This document shows positions 1-11,208 of a DNA stretch of 64,000 nucleotides, piece by piece. Below the pieces are notes generated by a model. The model searched no databases and had not been told where the DNA came from. It saw nothing but the letters and a program-made list of their open reading frames with translations. Position numbers and translations under genes: made by a program. Source of the DNA: Sipunculus nudus. Its lineage: Eukaryota > Annelida > Sipuncula > Golfingiida > Sipunculidae. Position 1 is the first letter of the stretch. Each line of letters opens with the position of its first letter. The stretch is taken from NCBI GenBank assembly GCA_026874595.1, contig CM049310.1:85907056-85971055 (forward strand), written 5' to 3'.

Positions 1-254
1 CAGTTTGTAAGTTCTTCAATTAAATTTCAATTATCTATCACAGAATATGTACAGTACTATACTGAGCACTTTTAAGGTATCATTATAATAAAAAAATAAT
101 TCCATTTGATACACATCTATGGGCCTTGTTGTGAGTTTGGTATAGCAACCTTCTTTATGTATAAATGTATCTATCTGTGAGAGAGTAATATTGAATGTCC
201 AACCCATCACTCTTCTTCCAAGTACTGGTACATGCATACATGTTTGAACTAATA
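1..254. other. Left flank of satellite, no gene seen
   Basis: AT-rich sequence with no recognisable coding exon. A perfect GTAAGT donor-like word lies at 7-12, so the first six bases could be the end of an exon of the plus-strand gene whose later exons lie at 4234 and 6902. Six bases are too few to support that. Confidence 0.3.
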
Positions 255-3032
255 AAGTAATATCTGACAGAGAGTACTATCTCCCCATCCTCAAAGTACT
301 AATTTATTAGTGGGAAAAGATAGTATATACACCTACCCGTGTGAAGAAAGTCACATAAGCAGAAAGCACTGTCCAACACTTCAACCCCCCCCCCCTCAAC
401 CACTCCATGTATTTGATGTCGAGTGAAGACAGGTACACACACCTATGTGTGTGAGGCCAGTCACATTTGACAGAGAGTACTGTCCAACACCTCAAACCCC
501 CCTCCCCTCACTATCCCCCTCCATTTGATAGATTTGATAGAGAGTACTGTCCAACACCTCACTCCCCCCCCCCCCCCCCCCCACACACTCCATGTATTTG
601 ATGTCGAGTGAAGACAGGTACACATACCTATGTGTGTGAGGCCAGTCACATTTGAAAGAAAGTACTGTCCAACACCTCAAACCCCCCTCCCCTCACCATC
701 CCCCTCCATTTGATAGAGAGCACTGTCCAACACCTCACTCCCCCCCCTCCCACACACACACACACTATCCATTTATTTGATGTCGAGTGAAGACAGGTAA
801 ACACACCTATGTGTGTGAGGCCAGTCACATTTGACAGAGAGTACTGTCCAACACCTTGAACCCCCACTCCATGTTTTTGATGTGGAGTGAATACAGGTAC
901 ACACACCTTTGTGTGTGAGGCTAGTCACATTTGACAGAAAGTATTGTCCAACACCTCAAACCCCCGTCCCCTCACCATCCCCCTCCATTTTTCAGAGAGT
1001 ACTGTCCAACATCTCACCCTCCCCCCCCCCCCCCCCACACACACACCATGTATTTGATGTCGAGTGAAGACAGGTACACATACCTATGTGTGTGAGGCCA
1101 GTCACATTTGTCAGAGAGTACTGTCCAACACCTCACTCCCCCCCCCCCACACACACACACACGCTCCATGTATTTGATGTAGAGTGAAGACAGGTACACA
1201 TACCTATGTGTGTGAGGCCAGTCACATTTGTCAGAGAGTACTGTCCAACACCTCACCCCCCCCCCCCACACACACACACACACACTCCATGTATTTGATG
1301 TCGAGTGAAGACAGGTACACATACCTATGTGTGTGAGGCCAGTCACATTTGACAGAGAGTACTGTCCAACACCTCACTCCCCCCCCCCCCCCCCCACACA
1401 CACTCCATGTATTTGATGTCGAGTGAAGACAGGTACACACACCTATGTGTGTGAGGCCAGTCACATTTGACAGAGAGTACTGTCCAACACCTCAAACCCC
1501 CCTCCCCTCACTATCCCCCTCCATTTGATAGATTTGATAGAGAGTACTGTCCAACACCTCACTCCCCCCCCCCCCCCCACACTCCATGTATTTGATGTCG
1601 AGTGAAGACAGGTACACATACCTATGTGTGTGAGGCCAGTCACATTTGAAAGAAAGTACTGTCCAACACCTCAAACCCCCCTCCCCTCACCATCCCCCTC
1701 CATTTGATAGAGAGCACTGTCCAACACCTCACTCCCCCCCCTCCCACACACACACACACTATCCATTTATTTGATGTCGAGTGAAGACAGGTAAACACAC
1801 CTATGTGTGTGAGGCCAGTCACATTTGACAGAGAGTACTGTCCAACACCTTGAACCCCCACTCCATGTTTTTGATGTGGAGTGAATACAGGTACACACAC
1901 CTTTGTGTGTGAGGCTAGTCACATTTGACAGAAAGTATTGTCCAACACCTCAAACCCCCGTCCCCTCACCATCCCCCTCCATTTTTCAGAGAGTACTGTC
2001 CAACATCTCACCCTCCCCCCCCCCCCCCACACACACACACCATGTATTTGATGTCGAGTGAAGACAGGTACACATACCTATGTGTGTGAGGCCAGTCACA
2101 TTTGTCAGAGAGTACTGTCCAACACCTCACTCCCTTCCCCCCCCCCCCCCCCCCACACACACACACGCTCCATGTATTTGATGTCGAGTGAAGACAGGTA
2201 CACATACCTATGTGTGTGAGGCCAGTCACATTTGTCAGAGAGTACTGTCCAACACCTCACCCCCCCCCCCCACACACACACACTCCATGTATTTGATGTC
2301 GAGTGAATACAGGTACACACACCTTTGTGTGTGAGGCTAGTCACATTTGACAGAAAGTATTGTCCAACACCTCAAACCCCCGTCCCCTCACCATCCCCCT
2401 CCATTTTTCAGAGAGTACTGTCCAACATCTCACCCTCCCCCCCCCCCCCCCACACACACACACCATGTATTTGATGTCGAGTGAAGACAGGTACACATAC
2501 CTATGTGTGTGAGGCCAGTCACATTTGTCAGAGAGTACTGTCCAACACCTCACTCCCTTCCCCCCCCCACACACACACACGCTCCATGTATTTGATGTCG
2601 AGTGAAGACAGGTACACATACCTATGTGTGTGAGGCCAGTCACATTTGTCAGAGAGTACTGTCCAACACCTCACCCCCCCCCCCCCCACACACACACACT
2701 CCATGTATTTGATGTCGAGTGAAGACAGGTACACATACCTATGTGTGTGAGGCCAGTCACATTTGTCAGAGAGTACTGTCCAACACCTCACCCCCCCCCC
2801 CCCCACACACACACACTCCATGTATTTGATGTAGAGTGAAGACAGGTACACATACCTATGTGTGTGAGGCCAGTCACATTTGACAGAGAGTGCTGTCAAA
2901 CACCTCACTCCCCCCCCCCCCCCCCCCACACACACACACTCCATGTATTTGATGTCGAGTGAAGACAGGTACACATACTTATGTGTGTGAGGCAAGTCAC
3001 ATTTGTCAGAGAGTACTGTCCAACACCTCACT

Positions 3033-3064
<32 letters not shown>

Positions 3065-3108
3065 CATGTATTTGATGTCGAGTGAAGATGGGTACACATA
3101 CATAATAA
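255..3108. repeat. Satellite array, ~110-bp unit with ~1-kb higher-order repeat
   Basis: Tandem units of roughly 100-116 bp. Each has a conserved core (TGTATTTGATGTCGAGTGAA, then an imperfect dyad around CACACCTATGTGTGTG, then AGAGTACTGTCCAACACCTC) followed by a variable poly-C and (CA)n spacer. Short variant units with CAAACCCCC and CATCCCCCTCC are interspersed. A block starting near 415 repeats near 1412 (offset 994-1000, the difference being C-tract length). Near 2305 the pattern jumps back to the part of the block near 880. This points to unequal exchange. Long frames on the minus strand, up to 191 codons, come from the unit and are not genes. The left edge (255-400) is degenerate. Confidence 0.95.
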
Positions 3109-3196
3109 TATGTCAATGTCAATATCTCATATCAGTCTCATACACACAATAAATTGTTTTAAAGCTTATAGGGCAATGCAGTCACTTGTTATTTTA

Positions 3197-4047
3197 AGCT
3201 CAGCTGATTATTAGTTATCTGAGGTATAGTCGTGGTCCATTTTCCGTTGTCTGTCTTTCCGTCTGTTTACAGTCCATTAGACTTGCACATTTAGAAACCG
3301 TTAGACCTACAAATCCAAAACTCAGCATACTGTTAGATGTCCCCTGAATCTCCTACCAAAATGGGTCACTGAGACTAAAAAAAACTTCTTTGTTATCAGC
3401 TTTGTGTGTCTAAGTCTTTCTCTCCTATTTTAAATATTAAGTAATTGTAAATGAACTTTTTTATTCTGTAAGCATTGTAGAATTAAGTGAAAATCCTATG
3501 TATATACACCAGGGTTGGGTCCAGGTACATGTGAATGTACCTAGGTACAGGAACAGGTATTAAAAAATGGTCAGGTACAGGTTCAGGTACAGGTACAGCA
3601 GTTTTGTAAAGTGCCTATAGGTACAGGTACAGGTACTTTCGAATATACCTAGGTACAGATACAAGTACCTGGTCCCAACCCTGGTATGTACACTATAATA
3701 ATACAGAGATGTTGTAACTCCCATATATTAATGATATATATTAAAAAATAGATCAAATTGAACAAAAGTGAAAACTTCTGAACTTTCAACAGTGTATCAA
3801 AAGGCCAACTAATGATCTTGGTAATAATACACATCTTATTTTCACAACCTGCTCACATGCTTCAATTTTAACATTAGGAAATGCATGGTTTGGTCACAGA
3901 ACATTATTTGCAACAATTTCTTACTCATAAATACAAACCCATCATGGACTATATTGCCTTTTCCCCTTTTATCTCCATTTGATATTATTTTAGATTTTTA
4001 CATTCAAGTTCAACTTCAGCAGAGCACAGTGACCCTTTGGTCCCTTG
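3197..4047 (+). repeat. Dispersed repeat family A, copy 1 (shortened)
   Basis: Starts AGCTCAGCTGATTATTAG, followed by a Cys-less, non-coding TCCGT-rich stretch, the shared phrase about 'GTTAGACCTACAAATCC' and 'CATACTGTTAGATGTCCCC', and ends with AGCAGAGCACAGTGACCC. The same beginning and end flank the 2-3 kb copies at 7384, 45944 and 58614, so this copy has lost most of its interior. It carries a later insertion at 3509-3684. No coding capacity is visible; class unknown. Confidence 0.85.
3509..3684. mobile_element. hAT-like MITE with 8-bp target duplication
   Basis: Inverted termini CCAGGGTTGGGTCCAGGTAC (3509-3528) and GTACCTGGTCCCAACCCTGG (3665-3684) match at 19 of 20 positions. The flanks TATATACA (3501-3508) and TATGTACA (3685-3692) form an 8-bp duplication with one mismatch. 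The interior is made of CAGGTA hexamers. The 8-bp duplication and CAGGG ends are typical of non-autonomous hAT elements. It sits inside repeat family A. Confidence 0.85.
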
Positions 4048-4233
4048 ATTTTAATTACTTACCAGTGTAATATATGTGTGGTATCATATATAGGCAGATT
4101 CAGAATTTTACTGGAAACAGAAGTGGTACAGTCAAGAATAAAGGTGCTCACCTCGAAAAGGAGAGAGGAACCAGGAGACACTCCCTCTTTGTTCGAGTTG
4201 CATGTTTTAATGATCAAATATTAATCTTTTCAG

Positions 4234-4306
4234 GTGCCCATTCAGGAAAGGATATAAAAGAATAATGACTGCCCTGTTACATCAGTATCCTCATATAGGA
4301 AAATAT
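4234..4306 (+). CDS. Internal coding exon, protein unidentified
   Basis: A 73-bp exon between a good acceptor (TTAATCTTTTCAG, ending 4233) and a strong donor (TAT|GTAAGTAC at 4307). Only one frame is open: one base completing a codon, then 24 codons beginning CPFRKGYKRIMT and ending HQYPHIGKY. It ends in phase 0, matching the phase-0 start of the exon at 6902. Joined, the two give 56 C-terminal residues. The pattern GYKR, then a helix-like LL segment and YP, then G-x-F and a V-x-x-x-LV strand, weakly recalls the Rdx/SelW-type thioredoxin-like fold (MIEN1, SelW). The second redox Cys is not visible, so this is only a suggestion. Upstream exons are not found. Confidence 0.6.
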
Positions 4307-4818
4307 GTAAGTACTTTCTGTTAAGATCAACGGGTTGTAGCCTGTACAATACTTTAGAATTATTTTAATTTTAAAACATATCTAAAAAAGAAATATGACA
4401 ATGACAGTCTGATACCTGAAGTAAGTGATGTTGGTGGAAATAATAACTGTAAGCAATCACAAATATATTTCTGTTGGTACACTAGAATGTTTTTTTTTTT
4501 CACTTGTTAATTGTTATTTATTTTGAATTATTACCTGCAGGGTAAACAAATGTAAGCAAAAGGTGGATTTAGAAGAGTCGGTTCAAGTATTATTATTTAT
4601 ATGAGTGATATCTGTGTAGTATTTATATTCCTGGAAGGAACCCCTTCCCAGCACGATGAAAGCAATAAGAATACCACTTACTGACACTCCAGATGCTGCC
4701 CACACGAAAGCAAAGTATGGGAGATGAGGAAAGAGTGGGCAAAAGAGGAATAACTTGATCAGTAAAGATGAGGAAACACCGCAAAAAAGGACAAGACCGA
4801 CAATTCAGGTCAGGTTTT

Positions 4819-5150
4819 AGCTCAGCTGACTGAAAGTCAACTTAGGTATAAGAGTGGCGCATTGTCTGTCGTCAGTCCAGCCACAAAATGTAACTGCTAA
4901 TCCTGGAAACTTGTTACTTAAAATCCAAGTAGGTTTATAAAAAATATTCTTGGAAACATGAAAATAAGTCGCTGCAACCTTTTTCCTTCAAGCAGTTACC
5001 CCCCCCCCACCCAAAAAATAATAGAAAATTTGATAGAAAACCTCCAGTATATTGATAATTTATGCATGGATTGCCATGAATCTTGCCTTGAATGTTAACA
5101 ACAACTAGATTTGTCAGTTCCCTAAAACTGTTGGCACAACCTGTATTTTT
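4819..5150 (+). repeat. Dispersed repeat family B, partial copy
   Basis: Begins AGCTCAGCTGACTGAAAG, then a short TCTGTCGTCAGTCC stretch and phrases shared with the copies at 5171 and 24.7 kb (AAATGTAACTGCT, TTCTTGGAAAC, CTAATGCATTGAT-like text, AACCTGTATTTTT). It ends abruptly without the GACCCATGGGTC terminus. Confidence 0.75.
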
Positions 5151-5170
5151 CATAATTTTTACAATTTTTT

Positions 5171-6745
5171 AGCTCAGCTGACTAAAAGTCATCTGAACTA
5201 TAACAAACACTCTTTGTCCGTCAGTTAATAAGGCACAAATCGTAACTGCTGGACCTACAATCTTATATTTGACATCCAGGGAGGTCCATGAAAAATCTCC
5301 ATAGAAACCTGAAATTAGATCTCTGTTACCCATATCCTTTGAGCTATGGGACTCTTACATACCCCCCAGAATAATGAAAAATTTGATACAAAAGCTCCAG
5401 TTTCTGAATAACTAATGCATTGATCTCCATGATTCTTTGCATGCTTATTGGTCATGGAATGTTTCTTCAGTTCCTAAGATTGATGGTGCCACCTGTATTT
5501 TTTATGCATTTCTTCCTTTATTTTCAGAATGCCAAATTATGTTGATACTATCAGATTCGCAACTGTGGTTTTAACTGTGTCCTTTTGTATTTATTAGGGC
5601 CCCGCTTGAGAAAGGAGATGCCCTATATTAATCACCCTGTCCGTCCATCTGTTCATCTTTCTGTATGTCTGTCAAATTTGTTTCCTGGTGATAACTCCAG
5701 TTTGGATATGGATTTCAAATTTGACCTATAGTTCACCCATCTCTAACGCATGAGGTCAAGGTCACATGACCTACACTTTTAAAAAGATTGTGGATGTATT
5801 TTGAGCCAAACTTTCCATTTCAAACTTGCCAATAGGGGAAGTTTTCTCTTGATTTTTGGGTCTCTAGGTTAAAGTTCAAAGTCACAGAACTCATCCATTC
5901 ATATATCAGTTTATGAATGATAACTCAAGTATGGGTAGACAGGTTGGCTTCAAACTGATCACAGTTATCTATATATATATATCTGGCACCCATATTTTGA
6001 AAAGCCCATAATCATATTTTTATAGACAAATTGACCTGAGCATCAATACCCATGGTCCCCAGTTTTGTGAACAAACTCAGATTTGATGTCTTCAGTGAAT
6101 AAGGTAGACACCAAGGGTGACTAAGATGTTTAATATAAATCTGAGTGACAGTCGTCTGTTATCTGTGGAAGACGTTTTCATCACTGAAGGCTGCTATGAA
6201 TAAGGATATATTTATATAATGAGTAACTTACGCAATGGAGCATTCAAAAAGGTAAGCAAAGCAGCTTGTGACCTGTTGTGACAAATAGGGTGGTGGACCT
6301 GCTGAAGCTGCAATGTATACAGTTTAAGTGATGCAGGACACATGTCCAGATATAGATTCGAGGCCAAAAGTGTCATTTATTACACAGTGCAAATGCAATT
6401 ATTACATAATTTGCTTGTTTTAACATGCTTGTCAAATTTAGTTTATGCTCATTTGATTTTTTACAGCATTTTATACCAGCTTATGAATTAATGTTTATTA
6501 TTATATTTTGGTCCATGTCCAGTATTCTATACTTTACAGGGTTTTATAAGTTCTCTGGGTATTTTTACATGCATATTCCTATCACTAAGTAGAAATACTG
6601 AAACTTTCACAAATATGTGATAATGAGTCTCCCACAACTTTCATGTAGTCCATGAAGGTGCACAGTCAACACAATCACTTGGAAATTATGCCACTGTTCT
6701 CAGAGTCAGTTTCAGCTGAGCTCTGGGACCCCTAGGTCCCTTGTT
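5171..6745 (+). repeat. Dispersed repeat family B, composite copy
   Basis: Starts AGCTCAGCTGACTAAAAGTC and ends CAGCTGAGCTCTGGGACC..GGTCCCTTGTT, the family terminus. The left 340 bp match one unit of the tandem block at 24.7-26.8 kb (GGCACAAATCGTAAC, CATGAAAAATCTCC, TTACCCATATCCTTTGAGCT, GCCACCTGTATTTTT). The middle carries a different repeat at about 5596-6010, so this is probably a nested insertion. Confidence 0.65.
5596..6010 (+). repeat. Dispersed repeat with GGGCCCCGCTTGAG start
   Basis: A stretch beginning near GGGCCCCGCTTGAGAAAGG, followed by CCTGTCCGTCCATCTG and several GGTCAAGGTCA / GTTCAAAGTCA half-site-like words. This is the style of other mollusc dispersed repeats, but only one copy is present here, so edges and class are uncertain. 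Ends near a short (TA)n. Confidence 0.4.
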
Positions 6746-6901
6746 CGTTCTGTTCAATCTAAAGCTGTATTATAATTTAAAGTAACTGACAATAAACATT
6801 ATAAAGCAGCATACAATAACAGCTATAAGAGCATCAATTTCAATCACTTATTGGCTATTTTGATAATTCACTTGAGTATTTCTATGGTATTTCCATTACA
6901 G

Positions 6902-7000
6902 GATGTCACATCACCTTTCTCCACCATCAAGGAAGACGGCAAGGGCCAGTTCCAGCTGAGAGTGGATGAGCAACTTGTTATTGAAGGGGCAGAAAAGTAG
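6902..7000 (+). CDS. Terminal coding exon with stop, protein unidentified
   Basis: The acceptor TATTTCCATTACAG ends at 6901. The frame begins GAT GTC ACA and reads 32 codons (DVTSPFSTIKEDGKG.. QFQLRVDEQLVIEGAEK) to TAG at 6998-7000. Base composition is clearly richer in G+C than the surroundings, and the protein is charged and ordered-looking. It is phase 0 and joins in frame to the exon ending at 4306. In Rdx-type proteins a G-x-F-E/Q-V strand followed by a short x-Q-LV strand lies after the YP of the first helix, as here. That family call is weak. The open frame on the opposite strand is a shadow. Confidence 0.65.
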   Translation, partial: DVTSPFSTIKEDGKGQFQLRVDEQLVIEGAEK

Positions 7001-7383
7001 TTTTCACTGGTCATGGCAGCATGGTTCACAACCTTTGGGTATTTGCCATCAGTTACGCTCAGAGGTTGCAAAAGACATGTTTGTTTATAGAAAAGTATGC
7101 CATTGGCAAAGATGATACAAAAGTGCCCACTACAGTCGACACCTGGGCATCAAAACTTAACATTTCATATTGTGATTTAAGACCATTTTGTTTGCAAAGA
7201 CTTTGGGAACCAAATATTAATATACAATGCTAGTTCTTGTTAAATTTTAGCTTGTTGTGCATTTGAGTGTATCAATGAGATATTTTATTTTAAAAGTGGA
7301 ATTGTAATTTATGTTAAATTACTTCAAAGTTTACAATTAAGATTTTCAACTGCATTAAGTAACCATATTTATATTACATTTTT
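7001..7383 (+). other. Probable 3' untranslated region
   Basis: Unique AT-rich sequence between the stop codon and the next repeat. It has no clean AATAAA signal; the nearest AT-rich candidates are around 7280-7330. The transcript could extend into the repeat at 7384. Confidence 0.4.
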
Positions 7384-9380
7384 AGCTCAGCTGACTACAA
7401 GTAATCTGAGCTACAGTAATGGTCCGTTGTCCGTCAGCCTGTCCTTTTAGACTGGCATGTTTTGAAACCATCAGACCAACAAATCAAAAATTCAGCATAC
7501 TGTTAGATGTTCCCAAGACCCCCTACCAAACCGTACACTGGGTTATTGCAGGTTTGTTCCTTCGAGAAATTAAGGTAAAACCTGAATTTTCAATTAAAAA
7601 CCTATTATTAAACACTTTCAGGACTGCCTAATATCACTTTCCTTTCCTTAATATTTACTATAATTATTTCTATCTATAGTTCCTATGTACATGCCAGAAA
7701 TTAGGTCAGTATTACGTAATTTGTGAAACTTATGGGCCAAAACATAATGCACTTTGTAAAACAATAGGGAAAGAAAGCTGAATCCCTTCACATGATAATT
7801 GTTGAAGCTAAAGCATTTTTTCCAGTTATATGGCTTTATTCAATAAAAATTTAATTGTATACCTAAAATTAGACTTGATTTTTTTTTTAATTTTATATTA
7901 TTGGCATAAATATAAAATTAGTACCTTAAATTTTGGCCAACATTGACCATTGCATTTTTTTTACATTTGATTTAATATTCACAGCAGGTAAACATAAGAA
8001 TTTAACCTGAAATTTGAAAGTAAAGTTTAAAAAAAATAATACTAGTTATTGAAGTTTTCTACAGAGGCTTTTTTGTAATGATTTGCATTGTCAAGATCCA
8101 CTTCTGGTGGATCAGCCCAGCCTGGGTAACCTTATCAGTGATGCAACGCTAGTCGATCACCCCTGCTGTCACAGGTGTACATTTATTCTTATGGCACCTC
8201 TCCCTCCCCCTCTCCTAGTGTATTGCAATAACTGTATTTCATTAATTGTGAAGCTGTTTACATTCCAGTGTACAAAACTTTTCTTGAAATAATTATTCAA
8301 AGAGTAATCTAGTTGATGTCGTGTTGTGGTAATGTGGCATCTCCTTTTAAATAATTTTAGCGAATTAAAATATAATTAAACCCATCAGTAGGCATAATTT
8401 GGATAATATGTGAGCCAAATCATGGATAAGTCAAGGTGCAACTTAAAATTGTGAATTCTAAATCGTGTTATTTTCAAATTTTTTTTGTGTTTCAAATTTA
8501 GGAAATATATATCATAAAAATAGATCTGTGTACATGTTACCTGACCAAATAAGCTATAACTTTTGATGCAGTTTGTGAATTATGAATCAATTTAGATATT
8601 CAGTTATATATGTTATACGGTGAATGCATAGTAAAATTTATAAACTTGAAAAAAAATTGATGTTATTAAAAAGATGAAGATCTAGTGCAAACATTTGTTC
8701 ATTATTTTCCTGCTTCAATGGAATGGGAATTAAAGTGATTTGATTCTTTTTCCATTTTTTTTACCTGTTTTTAAATATTTAATTATTATAAATAACCTTT
8801 TTTTCCTGTAAACACATTTGACTTAAATTTTATATCCTGTAAGAAGTATATTCAATGGAAATTGTTACTCCCCTCATCACCCCCCCCCCCCCCCCCCCCC
8901 CCCCCTTGTCATCACTTTGTCCCTGCACCTGAGCACTTTGGACAATAGTTTTATTTGCAAGTGCACAACATTTATAAAATAATGAAAATGTATACAGAGG
9001 TGTTACACCAACCATCAAGTCCTTCCACCTATGGAGTGTTAATGTTATGGGAACTGTAAACATTGGATAAAATAGAGAACAAATTGGTTTTATAAAAAAA
9101 TAGAATCTAATTGAACAAATGTGTAAACTGCTGAACTGTCAACAGCTTATCAAAAAGCCAATCAGTGGTCATGGTAATAATATAGATCTTTATTCACAAA
9201 CTGCATACATTCTTAAAATTAGGAAACACATGGTAAGATCAAAAAATATTATTTGCAACAGTTTCTTCGACCAATCATGGCCTATATTACCACTTCTTCT
9301 CAGATTTTATCTCCATTTGTTTTTATTTTATATTTTAACGTTCAAGGTCAATTTCGGCTGAGCACAGTGACCCATGGATC
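7384..9380 (+). repeat. Dispersed repeat family A, ~2.0-kb copy
   Basis: AGCTCAGCTGACTACAAG start and CGGCTGAGCACAGTGACCCATGG end. The interior shares, in order, with the copies at 45.9 and 58.6 kb: the CATACTGTTAGATGT phrase, GGACTGCCTAATATCA, CACTTTGTAAAA, a GGTCACTACAGCCC-like region, TGTATTGCAATAACT, CCTGACCAAATAAGCTATAA, a long C tract, ATACAGAGGTGTTA and GTCAACAGCTTATCAA. No conserved open frame is seen, so it looks non-autonomous. Confidence 0.85.
8880..8905 (+). repeat. Poly-C tract (26 C)
   Basis: Uninterrupted C run inside repeat family A. The copy at 58.6 kb has a shorter C run at the equivalent place. Confidence 0.95.
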
Positions 9381-10329
9381 AAAGTTTAAAGCCATTATAA
9401 AAAAACTATGTTTCCAAAGATAGAGTAACCAGGTTTCATAAAATTATTTCACATGAATAACATATAATGAATTATATGTTTTTTTACATTTAAGCATTGT
9501 CTTCACATTATTAAAAGTATGAAATATGTTGAACAACATATCTTAAATTCTAATATTCAGAAACAAGAATTAGTTTTTAAATGTACAATTTTACACCTAT
9601 TATCATTTTCTTATATAGGTCAAGGATAAATAAAAGATTTATTATCTGACAGAGAAGGCTTATTATATGTGCAAAGTTGCTTGCAACTTAAGATGCTAAG
9701 AAAGTGGATAACAAAACGAGCTATTCTGCAAATTATACATCATTTCATGTAAGACATGTGTTTTGATGTTATTTTAATACAAGAAAGTTTTGATGGTACT
9801 ATCTGTTTATAAATTATTATAGTTTGAATTCAAGCAGTGTCTAATTCGATCCCCCATCCCCCTAAATAATACCAGTAGTGAGGAATTTGTTACATTTTCA
9901 GACAATTTTTAATGGATATCCTGTGACATGAAGTGCTGATATATTTTATGGGCTTTCTATTAAGCGTAATTCTCAGTTGTGATTTCTATATATCACTTAT
10001 GTTATCTTTTGATTAATCTTATGTGCAAACATATTGTAATTGTTTGTATAGGTGTTTGTGTTTCAGTTAAGTCTGGCAAGATTTTTAATATTTCAAAACA
10101 GCATCTTGTAGGACTTCTAAGAATGTTGTTCTTAAGTCGAATTAGCATGAGCGGCAATTGTTTATGTTATACTCATGTAAAGTTTTAATATCAAATAAAT
10201 AGATCTGGATTTCTGCAAATTATTGTTTCCTTGTTTTATTTTACAGATTATGCACAGTTACCCTAGAAGACAATATGTACTGCGTGATATGACCTATAGA
10301 TTTCTTGTTTGTCCTATAAACAAAATCTT
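9381..10329. other. AT-rich sequence, nothing recognised
   Basis: No exon-like frame with splice sites and no repeat copy recognised. An AATAAA-like word lies near 10194. Confidence 0.5.
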
Positions 10330-10537
10330 TCAAAGGGTTTTTTTTTTCATGGCCCTATAAAGGTTATTTTGTTTGATGTAATTTAAATAAAACCTTTAAA
10401 GGGTTTTAAAAAAAAAACCTATTAAAGGTTTTTCGGAAATGGGTTTTCTCAAAAAAACCATTTAAGGGTTTCTGTATTTGGACACGATAAAAACCTTTTT
10501 ATCACCCTTTAGAAAACCTTTTCTTTTTGCAGTGTAT
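10330..10537 (+). mobile_element. Short element with repeated AAACCTTT/AAAGGTTT dyads
   Basis: The stretch repeats the words AAAGGTTTT, AAACCTTTAAAGGGTTTT and AAAACC in both orientations and ends TTTTTGCAGTGTA. The inverse, TACACTGCAAAAA, is a common terminus of palindromic MITE-like elements in aquatic animals. The left end is not resolved. It abuts LINE-derived sequence at 10538. Similar in style to the elements at 16271 and 42170, but with a different repeated word. Confidence 0.5.
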
Positions 10538-10970
10538 ACAGTCCGCGCAAATCGCATTTGCTAAAGATACCGAGGTTCACACGGAAAGACTGTCTTTCCT
10601 TTCAATTTTCTTTTCTTTCCTTTCAATAGCCTGCAAACTTTGGAACAGTTTCCTATAATTCAGTCTACTTCAATAGATATCGTTAAGGAAAATGTTCGTG
10701 ACTTTTTAAACCCTGCCTCTCGAGAAATATACAGTTATTATTGCGACAATCATCGTCAACATGAAATTATCCATATACTATGTTACGACTAGTTGCCAGT
10801 TACTTAAATCAATACATTTTTTTTCAATTGGAAAGACTGATGGTTTTAATCTAACTGATATGCTCGATATGTTAATTTTTCACTTTCTTTTAATTTATAT
10901 GCAGGAGAGCAGTTGCAGAAGCCTTATATCGGCTACTTTGTTATCCTATTGAAATAAATATTTTTCCACC
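10538..10970 (+). mobile_element. Decayed LINE 3' fragment (plus strand)
   Basis: Similar along its length to the reverse strand of 29.9-30.5 kb. Traces of the C-terminal LINE domain remain, such as KLWNSF, the FSIGKTD motif and downstream DMLDM, but frames are broken by several stops and shifts. It is followed at once by the palindrome array at 10975, the same order as in the 29.6-31.6 kb copy, which however has about 220 extra bases at 29952-30175. Confidence 0.75.
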
Positions 10971-10974
10971 TTGG

Positions 10975-11184
10975 AAATATATTTTTCACACCTAGTAATT
11001 TGTGCACACGGATTAGTAATTCGTGGCCACGAATTACGTGCGCACGGATTTGTAATTCGTGCGCACGAATTAATAAATATATTTTTTTCCATCTTGGAAA
11101 TTTATTTTTTTACACCGAGTAATTGGTGCGCACGAATTAATAAATATATTTCATGATGTCGTCTCCCGCGGGCTCCGTAAATAT
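10975..11184 (+). repeat. Array of ~20-bp palindromes, one-ended copy
   Basis: Blocks of TAATTCGTGCGCACGAATTA-type units alternating with GTGGCCAC-cored units, separated by a spacer containing CCTTGGAAAT. The right edge carries CGTCTCCCGCGGGCTCCG, matching the termini of the composite at 29591-31637. Both strands are open because the units are palindromes; not a gene. Confidence 0.85.
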
Positions 11185-11208
11185 CTAAGAGGGTTGTGAG
11201 TTAAAAAG

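Larger units (their letters stand above)
4307..6901 (+). other. Intron between the two coding exons
   Basis: A GT-AG interval of 2.6 kb. It is filled by repeat family B pieces (4819, 5171-6745) and another repeat at about 5596-6010. An acceptor-like TTTTCAG near 5527 is followed by short frames with no donor, and a donor-like AAAAAG|GTAAGC near 6250 has stops in all frames upstream, so no middle exon is supported. Confidence 0.5.

Noticed and set aside
2528-3103. 191-codon minus-strand frame, the longest in the window
   Set aside because: It reads straight through satellite units (VRCWTVLS, YVYLSSLDIKYM repeats); openness is due to unit length and G/C runs, not coding.
5753-5775. Paired AGGTCAAGGTCA words as a nuclear receptor site
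   Set aside because: Lies in a dispersed repeat whose style commonly contains such words; no reason to call a functional site.
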